Shown: positions 1 through 7,119 of the stretch, in pieces | Numbering within the stretch: position 1 is the stretch's first letter | Layout: every line of letters begins with the position of its first letter | NCBI RefSeq assembly: GCF_002753895.1 | Contig: NZ_NJER01000002.1 | Location: 372,001-436,000, forward strand | DNA length: 64,000 nucleotides | Reading direction: 5' to 3' | From: Halobacteriovorax sp. JY17 | GTDB lineage: Bacteria > Bdellovibrionota > Bacteriovoracia > Bacteriovoracales > Bacteriovoracaceae | Notes under the pieces: model-generated | Databases searched by the model: none | What the model saw: only the letters and a program-made list of their open reading frames with translations | Told to the model about the DNA's origin: nothing | Made by a program: the position numbers and the translations under genes

Positions 1-393
1 GTGAATAACTCCAAAAGAGTGAACAATGTCAAAATGATTGTCAGGAAATGGTAATTTTGTAGCATCAGCCTTTATAAGTTCGATATTTAAGCCGTGTACT
101 TTAAAGTTTTTAGCAGTTAGCTCTAAATGTTGGTCAGTTATATCAATGCCTGTACAGATAGCACCATTTTTTCCAAATTGAAGAATATCAGTGCCTTGAC
201 CAACACCAATCTCCAAAACTTTCTTTCCTGCTGTTTTACTGTATTCAAAATAGTCGTGTGTCCAGTTTTGAATCTTGTATCTATCCTCTTCGACTTTTTT
301 AAAATAAGACAGGGACTCCTTGTCGCCACTAAGTTCTCCACAAGCCGTTGTGTTCCATTGCTTTTGGGCTTCTATTCTTGCAAATTTGTCCAT
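1..393 (-). CDS. SAM-dependent methyltransferase, 3' end outside window
   Basis: Reading the minus strand from an ATG at 393, an open frame of 131 codons runs off the left edge without a stop, so the C-terminal part is missing. The product begins MDKFARIEAQKQWN and has a class I Rossmann methyltransferase motif I (VLEIGVGQGTD, about residues 60-70), an acidic residue ending strand 2 (GIDIT) and a motif near residue 125 (FDIVHSFGVIH) that resembles motif II. By family it transfers a methyl group from S-adenosylmethionine; the substrate is unknown and, from the setting, could be a sugar or a lipid-linked intermediate. It is separated from the rest of the locus by a decayed tract and an insertion sequence. 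Confidence 0.8.
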   Translation of the reverse strand, partial: MDKFARIEAQKQWNTTACGELSGDKESLSYFKKVEEDRYKIQNWTHDYFEYSKTAGKKVLEIGVGQGTDILQFGKNGAICTGIDITDQHLELTAKNFKVHGLNIELIKADATKLPFPDNHFDIVHSFGVIH

Positions 394-580
394 TCTAAGT
401 TTACCTTTTTTTAAGATTTAATACTCTGTTTTCACACTAAGAAGTGGAGATTACCAAGTTAATATTTAAGGAGTGAGATAGTCAATAACTCTATAGTTCC
501 TATTTTTACTTGCTGCTGCCAGCCGCAGGGGGGAAGTAATTTTACTATAGCTTATATACTAAGATTACAGGAGAGTAAAT

Positions 581-901
581 TTGAATTATATAGTCTCATC
601 TGTATATAGCTTTTTTGAAGAATGAGGTTCGACTAATTAAAGAGAAGCTAGGTGCTTCTAGTATTAAAAATATTTCTGAGCTAAAATATTCACTTGGGAT
701 CATAGAGTGGTAAAGAATCTTTTTCTGAAAAGAAGAAAATTACGTTAAGTTTAAAAGGTGAGAATAGAGATTGCTTAAAATTTAATATACACTATTTACT
801 CTAAAGTTAAGATTGAAATAGCAATAAAAGAGGGAGTAAGAAGTATTTATTTCTTTTATATTTTTTTTAAATACTTGATGATACTGAAGTTAACTAGTTA
901 G
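581..901 (+). pseudogene. decayed coding tract, unrecognised protein
   Basis: After an AGGAG-like site at about 569-574, a TTG at 581 opens a frame that stops after 14 codons. A protein-like stretch then continues in another frame across a T6 run (about 611-616), reading LKNEVRLIKEKLGASSIKN and on to a stop near 711. A third stretch follows (KESFSEKKKITLSLKGENRD) to a stop at 802-804, and another to a stop at 899-901. Successive lysine- and leucine-rich stretches in shifting frames suggest a gene that has decayed by several small indels. I do not recognise the family. AT-rich non-coding DNA can mimic this, so confidence is low. The rest of 394-1073 shows no gene. Confidence 0.25.
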
Positions 902-1094
902 TCGTGTCAGACTCTTAAATCTATTTTACATAGTTTAAAGTGTTTGTGCTGTCCGTTATTCTTGTCTGAATTCTTTGTTGTTATTTTAGTACAAAACTAC
1001 AATTGAGAATTATGAAAATGTAGATGAGTTTCTCTAAAAGAAGATGCCTAAGAAATAAGAAAAGTTACAGTTCTGGATTGGCCCCCGTTTCAGG

Positions 1095-1898
1095 CTACCT
1101 TTGATTAATTAATAAATACTCTTTTGGACTCTTCATGCCAAGTCCCGAATGAGGAGCATTCTCATTATAATCCTCAAACCAACCTTTTATCATCTTAAGT
1201 ACAACCTCTGCACTAAAACAGTCGCTGTTGTAGACGTAGTCTCGTTTAATCGTCTTAACAAGGGCTTCACTCATTCCATTGGATTCTGGACTATATGCTG
1301 CCGTATAGCAGCTTTTTAGTCCCAGATGTTTTGCTAAATTTTTAACTGAATGGGCCCTATAAATACTTCCTCTATCAGATAAAAACTCTATCGTTCTAGG
1401 AGTCTTATAATCACTAAACCTATAGCGAACTGCTTTAAGCATAAGTTTTTCAATATCCGTTGCTAACAAAGCTGATGCTGAAGAAATAAATGAGATAACT
1501 TCTCGGTCACAAGTATCTAGAACAAATGAGACGAATACTTTTTCTCCATTAAAGCATTTTATCTCAAAACAATCACTACACCATCTGGTATTTGAATGAA
1601 GAGTCATTACTTTTCCTGTCGGAGTGTGAGTTCTAGTAACTTCTGATTTTGGCAGAAGGAGTCCATTCATCTTCATAATCCTATAGATGCGCTTCTTATT
1701 AATCTTTGAGTGTCCAAGTGTGAACCGAAGCCTGTTTACCATCGCTGTAACTCTTTTATAGCCATATGTTGGACGCAACGAAATCACAGATCGAACTTGC
1801 TCAAGGACCTCATTGTCTTCGGCCTTGTGGTAAAACTTCTTTGGTCCATTAACTTTATAAATGGATTTAGGATGAACTCCAAACATCTGACAAATCAT
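1095..1898 (-). CDS. IS3-family transposase OrfB (DDE integrase domain)
   Basis: The 267-residue frame holds the retroviral-integrase-like catalytic core. The triad is D109 (in WCSDCFEIK), D175 (in FLSDRGSIYRA) and E211 (in GMSEALVKTIKRD), with exactly 35 residues between the last two and a lysine seven residues after the glutamate, as expected of IS3-family enzymes. The SPESNGMSEALVKTIKRDY block closely resembles the IS2 transposase. The ATG at 1898 overlaps the OrfA stop. OrfB is probably made mainly as an OrfAB fusion by -1 frameshifting rather than from its own start. Confidence 0.9.
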   Translation of the reverse strand: MICQMFGVHPKSIYKVNGPKKFYHKAEDNEVLEQVRSVISLRPTYGYKRVTAMVNRLRFTLGHSKINKKRIYRIMKMNGLLLPKSEVTRTHTPTGKVMTLHSNTRWCSDCFEIKCFNGEKVFVSFVLDTCDREVISFISSASALLATDIEKLMLKAVRYRFSDYKTPRTIEFLSDRGSIYRAHSVKNLAKHLGLKSCYTAAYSPESNGMSEALVKTIKRDYVYNSDCFSAEVVLKMIKGWFEDYNENAPHSGLGMKSPKEYLLINQR

Positions 1899-1907
1899 TT
1901 TTTTGGA
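1895..1907 (-). promoter_or_regulatory. A7 slippery site for -1 frameshift in the IS
   Basis: On the minus strand the end of orfA reads CCAAAAAAATGA. The A AAA AAA heptamer lies in the orfA frame so that a -1 slip moves ribosomes into orfB exactly at its ATG. This is the usual arrangement for making the OrfAB transposase in IS3-family elements. I did not identify a downstream stimulatory hairpin. Confidence 0.75.
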
Positions 1908-2260
1908 TCCTTTCGTTTTGAGTTTGATGAACTCTTTTGCTCTATCAACTCTTGTTCCAAGATCTTTTTTTTATAAAAATCAATGATATCTTGTGCGACT
2001 TCTTCTCTCAGGCAAGACTCACCAACTTTTTTGAGCAACTTGTCTTTATCTTTCTTCAATTGCTCAATTTGTCTTAAAAGGTCTCCAACATCGATATTAG
2101 ACTCAGGTTTATCTCTCATAGCTCTTTTCCATTGATATAGAGTTACTGCATTTATATCATGAACTCGTGCTAAAACTGAGATTGGGACACCTTTTACACG
2201 ATTCTCCTGAAGAATCTCTTCTTTCTGTTGGTTACTAAACCTTCTTCTTTTACTATTCAT
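1895..2260 (-). CDS. IS3-family transposase OrfA (HTH)
   Basis: This 121-residue protein starts RRRFSNQQKEEILQE and has an N-terminal helix-turn-helix (about residues 25-45, ISVLARVHDINAVTLYQW) that binds the element's ends. A lysine- and leucine-rich segment (about 60-80, IEQLKKDKDKLLKKV) looks like the leucine zipper used for multimerisation in this family. The ATG is preceded by GGAGGT with good spacing. The frame ends with two lysine codons inside an A7 run just before its stop, the site where ribosomes can slip into OrfB. Confidence 0.9.
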   Translation of the reverse strand: MNSKRRRFSNQQKEEILQENRVKGVPISVLARVHDINAVTLYQWKRAMRDKPESNIDVGDLLRQIEQLKKDKDKLLKKVGESCLREEVAQDIIDFYKKKILEQELIEQKSSSNSKRKDPKK

Positions 2261-2347
2261 TTTACCTCCACAAAAGAGGTAGTCTTCAAAAGGGGGTCAC
2301 GAACAGTTCTGAAGGTTTGCTAAAATTATTATAAATAGTAATTCTAG

Positions 2348-2368
2348 TTCAAATGGGGGTTATGAACA
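2348..2368 (-). repeat. second copy of the IS right-end sequence
   Basis: The 21 bases at 2348-2368 match the terminal 21 bases of the insertion sequence's right end (2285-2305) at 18 positions, and both end in GAACA. The copy lies 63 bases outside the element with no transposase attached. It may be the relic of an older copy, or a pre-existing end-like target that attracted the element, since IS3-family elements are known to insert next to sequences resembling their ends. The remainder of 2306-2619 contains no gene. Confidence 0.55.
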
Positions 2369-2504
2369 ATATGAAGAATTCATCTCTGTCTTGATTTGCG
2401 GCGTTACTATTTTATCGATGTAGGAAAGAGAAGAAAAAAGATAAATAAATGATGGTGTGAAAGTAAGTTTAAGAGTGCTCTTAAATAATATTTTCTTATT
2501 TATT

Positions 2505-2528
2505 GTCATTAATGTATATATTAATGAC
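2505..2528. promoter_or_regulatory. perfect palindrome upstream of wecB
   Basis: Two perfect 9-base arms (GTCATTAAT and ATTAATGAC) flank a 6-base centre. The site lies about 90 bases before the wecB start, in the only sizeable upstream gap of the 2.6-10.3 kb operon. The size and symmetry suit an operator for a dimeric regulator. Its arms are too AT-rich and lack a following T-run for a convincing terminator. No clear sigma-70 promoter was recognised beside it, so the role is inferred. Confidence 0.35.
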
Positions 2529-2619
2529 TTTTGATTGTGTATAAAGTTAAAACGTTTCGATTACTATCTTTGAGATAAGAGGAACATTACTTTTGAACAA
2601 ATTTTGTTAAGATGGTGTA

Positions 2620-3753
2620 ATGAAAAAGAAAAAAATATTATTTGTATTCGGAACGAGGCCTGAAGCAATAAAAATGGCTCCATTAGTTTTGAAGGCGCAA
2701 GAAAATCCTGTGTTTGATGTTAAAGTTTGTGTCACTGGGCAACACCGAGAAATGTTAGATCAAGTTTTAAATATTTTTAATATTAAAACTGACTTTGATC
2801 TGAATTTAATGAAACCAAATCAGACTTTAAATAATGTTACAGTTGATGTGGTGTCTGGGCTTGATAAGATTTTAAAAAACGAGAGTTTTCATTGCGTTTT
2901 GGTTCATGGAGATACCTCAACGACAATGGCGTCTAGTATGACAGCATTTCATTCGAAGATTCCAGTTGCACATATAGAGGCAGGTTTAAGAACTCATAAT
3001 ATTAATTCTCCATGGCCTGAAGAAATGAATAGAAGGGTTGCAGGACTAGTTTCAACTTGGCACTTTGCTCCAACACAGAAGAGTGCTGAAAACTTAATAA
3101 GAGAGGGAGTATCTACAGATAAAGTGTTTGTAACAGGAAACACTGTCATAGATGCTCTCTCGATGATTTCAACCAGGATCGATAAAAGCTCCGAGCTTAA
3201 AGATGAACTTCAAAGCTCCTTTAAGTTTTTAGATAATAGGAAAATTATTTTAGTAACAGGTCACCGTAGAGAAAACTTTGGTGATTCTTTTTTGAGTATC
3301 TGTAAAGGATTAAAGAAACTAGCGCTTAGTAACGAGAATATTCAAATTGTTTACCCTGTTCACTTAAATCCAAATGTACAGAAGCCTGTAAATGAAATCT
3401 TGTCAGATGTTTCAAATATTTTTCTAATTGACCCCCAAGAGTATATTCCATTTATATATTTGATGAAGAAATCGTTTATGATAATCACTGATTCTGGGGG
3501 AGTCCAAGAAGAGGCTCCATCCTTAGGGAAGCCTGTTCTTGTAATGAGGTCAACAACAGAGCGTCCAGAGGCTTTAGAGGCTGGTACTGTGAAACTTGTT
3601 GGTTCTGATGGAGAGAGGATTTTTAAAGAGGCTACTTCTTTGCTGGATAATCAAGATGAATATAATAAAATGAAGATGACAACAAATCCTTATGGAGATG
3701 GTCTAGCGTGCGATAGAATTTTGGAGGTATTAAATAATGAAATCAGAATTTAA
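2620..3753 (+). CDS. wecB: UDP-GlcNAc 2-epimerase (non-hydrolysing)
   Basis: This cytoplasmic enzyme interconverts UDP-GlcNAc and UDP-ManNAc, the first step to ManNAc-type sugars. The 377-residue length matches the family. It has the N-terminal FGTRPEAIKMAPL motif, the expected catalytic acids D98 (VHGDTS), E120 (HIEAGLRT) and E134 (PEEMNRR), H215 in VTGHRREN, and the UDP-binding SGGVQEEAPSLGKP segment near residues 290-305. It heads the plus-strand block running to 10.3 kb and overlaps the next gene by 17 bases, so the two are probably translationally coupled. Assignment is firm; only the upstream promoter is uncertain. Confidence 0.95.
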   Translation: MKKKKILFVFGTRPEAIKMAPLVLKAQENPVFDVKVCVTGQHREMLDQVLNIFNIKTDFDLNLMKPNQTLNNVTVDVVSGLDKILKNESFHCVLVHGDTSTTMASSMTAFHSKIPVAHIEAGLRTHNINSPWPEEMNRRVAGLVSTWHFAPTQKSAENLIREGVSTDKVFVTGNTVIDALSMISTRIDKSSELKDELQSSFKFLDNRKIILVTGHRRENFGDSFLSICKGLKKLALSNENIQIVYPVHLNPNVQKPVNEILSDVSNIFLIDPQEYIPFIYLMKKSFMIITDSGGVQEEAPSLGKPVLVMRSTTERPEALEAGTVKLVGSDGERIFKEATSLLDNQDEYNKMKMTTNPYGDGLACDRILEVLNNEIRI

Positions 3754-4984
3754 AAAAGTGGCAGTTGTTGGCCTCGGCTATATTGGGCTTCCTACTGCTG
3801 CTGTTGTGGCAAGTAGAGGAATGCAAGTTATTGGAATTGATAATAATAAAAAAGTTGTAGACACAATCAATAAAGGGGAAATTCACATTGTTGAGCCAGG
3901 GCTTGATATTGTTGTTCAGGCGTCAGTTTCCGCTGGTAATTTAGTAGCTTCTGAGGTGCCCGCTCATGCTGATGTTTATTTGATTGCAGTGCCTACTCCA
4001 TTCAAGGAAGGCAATGAGCCTGATGTTTCTTATGTAAAATCAGCAGTAATGGCAATTGCACCAGTTTTAAAAAAGAATGACTTGATTATTTTGGAGTCTA
4101 CTTCACCAGTAGGGACTACGGATAAAATGAGAGAGTGGTTGAGTGAGGCTCGTAAAGACTTGTTTTTTGCAAGTGAAGGAGTCGAGTCCTGTGATATTTA
4201 TCTAGCCTATTGTCCTGAAAGGGTTCTTCCTGGGCACGTTCTTAGAGAGCTTATTGAAAATGATCGTGTGATTGGTGGAATAAATAAGAAGAGTGGAGAA
4301 GTTGCAAAAAGATTTTACAAAACTTTTGTTGAAGGGGATTGTATTTTAACAAACTCTAGAACAGCTGAGATGACGAAACTAACTGAAAACTCGTTTAGAG
4401 ATGTTAATATCGCATTTGCGAATGAGCTATCTCTTCTTTGTGATCAATTTGATATTAATGTTTGGGAGTTAATTAAACTTGCAAATAGGCACCCTCGAGT
4501 TGATATTTTACAGCCAGGGCCAGGTGTTGGAGGGCATTGTATCTCGGTTGATCCATGGTTCCTTGTTCATCAGTCACCAAAGTATGCACGAATTATTAAA
4601 ACAGCTCGAGAAGTAAATGATTATAAACCTGAATATGTTGTTGATAAAGTCGCTGCAGCAGCATCGAAGTTTAAAGAACCAACGGTTGCCTTTTTTGGAC
4701 TTGCTTTTAAAGCAAATATCGATGATCTGAGAGAGAGTCCAGCAATGGAGATCGTTGAGAGTTTTGCTAGAAAAGGTTTTGGGAAATTAATGGTTGTTGA
4801 GCCAAATGTCGATTACCTGCCTAGTCAATTAACAGATCTACGAATAGTGAAGGCTGGTATTGATGAAGCTTTGAAAGAGTCAGATATACTTGTTTTACTA
4901 GTTGATCACAGTGAGTTTAGGGATATGAATAGGGATACTTTTGTATCGAAAATAGTAATTGATACAAGAGGGATTTGGAAGTGA
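3737..4984 (+). CDS. wecC: UDP-N-acetyl-D-mannosamine dehydrogenase
   Basis: The 415-residue product is a UDP-sugar dehydrogenase that oxidises UDP-ManNAc twice with NAD+ to UDP-ManNAcA. It carries the NAD-binding VGLGYIGLP motif (residues 11-19), the catalytic lysine K214 (EMTKLTEN), and the active-site cysteine C268 in GVGGHCISVDPWF, whose SVDPWF ending is typical of the ManNAc enzyme rather than UDP-glucose dehydrogenase. A GGAGG ribosome site lies about nine bases before the ATG, inside wecB. The immediately preceding wecB supplies its substrate. Confidence 0.93.
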   Translation: MKSEFKKVAVVGLGYIGLPTAAVVASRGMQVIGIDNNKKVVDTINKGEIHIVEPGLDIVVQASVSAGNLVASEVPAHADVYLIAVPTPFKEGNEPDVSYVKSAVMAIAPVLKKNDLIILESTSPVGTTDKMREWLSEARKDLFFASEGVESCDIYLAYCPERVLPGHVLRELIENDRVIGGINKKSGEVAKRFYKTFVEGDCILTNSRTAEMTKLTENSFRDVNIAFANELSLLCDQFDINVWELIKLANRHPRVDILQPGPGVGGHCISVDPWFLVHQSPKYARIIKTAREVNDYKPEYVVDKVAAAASKFKEPTVAFFGLAFKANIDDLRESPAMEIVESFARKGFGKLMVVEPNVDYLPSQLTDLRIVKAGIDEALKESDILVLLVDHSEFRDMNRDTFVSKIVIDTRGIWK

Positions 4985-7116
4985 AGCAAGTTGTGATTAA
5001 AGGTGGTGGTGCTGTCGTTGAAAAAGTTCCTACTCCGCAATTAGAGGCGGGGACGGTATTGGTAGAAGTTCAAGCATCATGTATTTCAATTGGTACAGAG
5101 ATGTCTGGAGTGAAGACTTCTGCTTTACCATTGTGGAAAAGGGCGATGAGGCAGCCTGAGAACGTAAAAAAAGTTTTTGAGTCTGTTGCTCAGCAGGGAA
5201 TGAATAGGACGATGAGCCTTGTCAAGGGAAAGCTTTCTGCTGGAAATGCGACAGGGTATTCCGCTGCCGGTAAAATTGTTGCAGTCGGAGCTGGTGTTGA
5301 AGGACTATTTCTGGGAGATCGAGTTGCTTGTGCAGGTGCTCAGTGTGCTCATCATGCAGAAATTATCAGAGTTCCTAGTAATCTTGCAGTTAAAGTTCCT
5401 GATAATATAACAATTGAGGAAGCCTCAACAGTTACACTTGGGGCTATTGCTCTACAAGGTGTGAGGAGAGCATCCCCAACACTTGGTGAGAAATTTGTTG
5501 TTGTTGGCCTAGGTGTTTTAGGACAATTAACAATGCAGTTTCTAAAAGCGAACGGATGTAATGTAATTGGTATTGATCTCGACACATCTCGTGTAGATGT
5601 TGCTACGGAACATGGAATGGACTATGGCCTTTCTAATGACTTTGGATCACACATAGATCAAGTCGCTAGGCTTACTGACGGTCACGGGGCAGATGGAGTA
5701 ATCATAACAGCAGCCACACCTTCTAATGAAGTTGTGAGCCACGCTTTTAAAATGACAAGAAAGAAAGGGAGAGTTGTTCTTGTTGGAGATGTTGGGCTCG
5801 ATCTCAATCGTGCAGACTTTTATGCCAAAGAAATTGATTTCTTTATATCCTGCTCATACGGACCTGGGCGATATGATAATAATTATGAAGAAAGAGGCCT
5901 TGACTACCCTTTACCTTTTGTTAGATGGACAGAAAATAGAAACATGGGGCAGTACTTGTCTCTTATTTCTCAAGGTAAAGTCGAAGTAAAGAAAATGGTT
6001 TCTAATGTATACCCTCTGGAAGATGCCTCAAAAGCGTATGAGTCTTTGAAAGATAATGGTGCGAAGGCCTTGATGGTATTGCTAAGCTATCCTGATAAAA
6101 AGCTCATAGATAAGCTTGAAACAAAAGTAGAGAATCCAATGTTTAGTTCTTCTTCAAAAGGGAAGGTTAAACTTGCTATTATCGGAGCAGGTGGGTTTGC
6201 TAAAGGGATGCATCTTCCAAATATTCAGAAGAGAAATGATCTCTTTAGTTTAAAAGCTATTGTGAGTAGAACGGGGCATAATGCAATGGCAACAGCAAAA
6301 CAATTTGCTGCAGAATACTCAAGTACAGATTTTAATGATGTTTTAAATGACGAGGACATTAATACAGTTGTTATTGCTACAAGACATAACTTACATGGTA
6401 AGATGGCTTTAGAGGCTTTGAAGTCAGGAAAAAACGTTCTTTTAGAAAAACCTTTAACAATTTTTGAAGATGAATTTAGAGAGATTAAGGACTATTTTTC
6501 TAAGAGAGAAGAGACACCAGTTCTTTTAACAGGTTACAATAGAAGATTTTCTCCTTATGTGCAGAAAATTAGAAGTCTTTTAAAAAATAGAACTAATCCA
6601 ATGATAATTAATTATAAAATGAACGCTGGCTTCTTGCCAAAAGATCACTGGACATTGAGTCCTGAAGAAGGTGGGGGAAGAAATATAGGTGAAGCGTGTC
6701 ACATTTACGATGTGTTTACTTTTTTAACGGATTCTGAATTTACAAGCGTTACTGTTCAAAATATTTGCCCCAAAACTGAACACTATTCGAGTAAAGATAA
6801 CTTTGTTGCAACATTTAAGTTTAAAGATGGTTCAGTCGCCACATTAACGTATACAGCAATTGGCAATAAAGAGTTTCCAAAAGAAAGCATGGAAGTCTTT
6901 TGCGATGGTCTTGTTGTTAGTTTAAATGATTATAAGAAGCTTGAAGTTTCTGGAAATAAACTTGTTTACTCTAGTCCCTCTCCAGAGAAAGGGCAAATGG
7001 AAGAGATTGTCGCTTTTGCAACTTCCATTAATGAAGGTAAAGAGTGGCCAATACCTTTATGGCAGCAGTTTCAGGTTACGGAAATGGCATTTGCAGTTGA
7101 TAGGGAGCTTGTTTAA
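4981..7116 (+). CDS. two-domain oxidoreductase (zinc-type dehydrogenase + Gfo/Idh/MocA)
   Basis: The N-terminal half (about residues 1-370) is a medium-chain dehydrogenase with a Rossmann motif VVGLGVLGQ near residue 175. The C-terminal half (about 395-710) is a Gfo/Idh/MocA dehydrogenase with AIIGAGGFAKG and the LLEKPL catalytic-lysine motif near 485-490. The GTG at 4981 is chosen over a TTG at 4975 because it overlaps the wecC stop (GTGA) and has AGAGGG seven to eight bases upstream. Such fusions are found in polysaccharide loci, but the substrate is not established to my knowledge. A second copy lies at 26135-28240. Position after wecC suggests action on a uronic or amino sugar. Confidence 0.85.
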   Translation: MKQVVIKGGGAVVEKVPTPQLEAGTVLVEVQASCISIGTEMSGVKTSALPLWKRAMRQPENVKKVFESVAQQGMNRTMSLVKGKLSAGNATGYSAAGKIVAVGAGVEGLFLGDRVACAGAQCAHHAEIIRVPSNLAVKVPDNITIEEASTVTLGAIALQGVRRASPTLGEKFVVVGLGVLGQLTMQFLKANGCNVIGIDLDTSRVDVATEHGMDYGLSNDFGSHIDQVARLTDGHGADGVIITAATPSNEVVSHAFKMTRKKGRVVLVGDVGLDLNRADFYAKEIDFFISCSYGPGRYDNNYEERGLDYPLPFVRWTENRNMGQYLSLISQGKVEVKKMVSNVYPLEDASKAYESLKDNGAKALMVLLSYPDKKLIDKLETKVENPMFSSSSKGKVKLAIIGAGGFAKGMHLPNIQKRNDLFSLKAIVSRTGHNAMATAKQFAAEYSSTDFNDVLNDEDINTVVIATRHNLHGKMALEALKSGKNVLLEKPLTIFEDEFREIKDYFSKREETPVLLTGYNRRFSPYVQKIRSLLKNRTNPMIINYKMNAGFLPKDHWTLSPEEGGGRNIGEACHIYDVFTFLTDSEFTSVTVQNICPKTEHYSSKDNFVATFKFKDGSVATLTYTAIGNKEFPKESMEVFCDGLVVSLNDYKKLEVSGNKLVYSSPSPEKGQMEEIVAFATSINEGKEWPIPLWQQFQVTEMAFAVDRELV

Positions 7117-7119
7117 AGT

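Larger units (their letters stand above)
1074..2305 (-). mobile_element. IS3-family insertion sequence, IS2-like
   Basis: The element has two overlapping minus-strand frames and imperfect inverted ends. The left end reads TGGATTGGCCCCCGTTTCA and the right end, on the other strand, TGTTCGTGACCCCCTTTTG; both share the C5 block and a downstream CTACCT. Flanking copies of GTTC (1070-1073 and 2306-2309), or AGTTC if the terminal A is counted as target, form a short target duplication. The end sequences and the transposase both resemble the IS2 subgroup. Ends, both frames, the slippery site and the catalytic residues all look intact, so the copy may still be mobile and is probably a fairly recent arrival between the methyltransferase and wecB. 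Confidence 0.85.

Noticed and set aside
127-414. Plus-strand 95-codon frame over the left-end region
   Set aside because: The minus strand here encodes a clear methyltransferase with motif I; the plus frame is an antisense shadow.
1710-1976. Plus-strand frame inside the insertion sequence
   Set aside because: It is antisense to the orfA/orfB junction and shows no family features.
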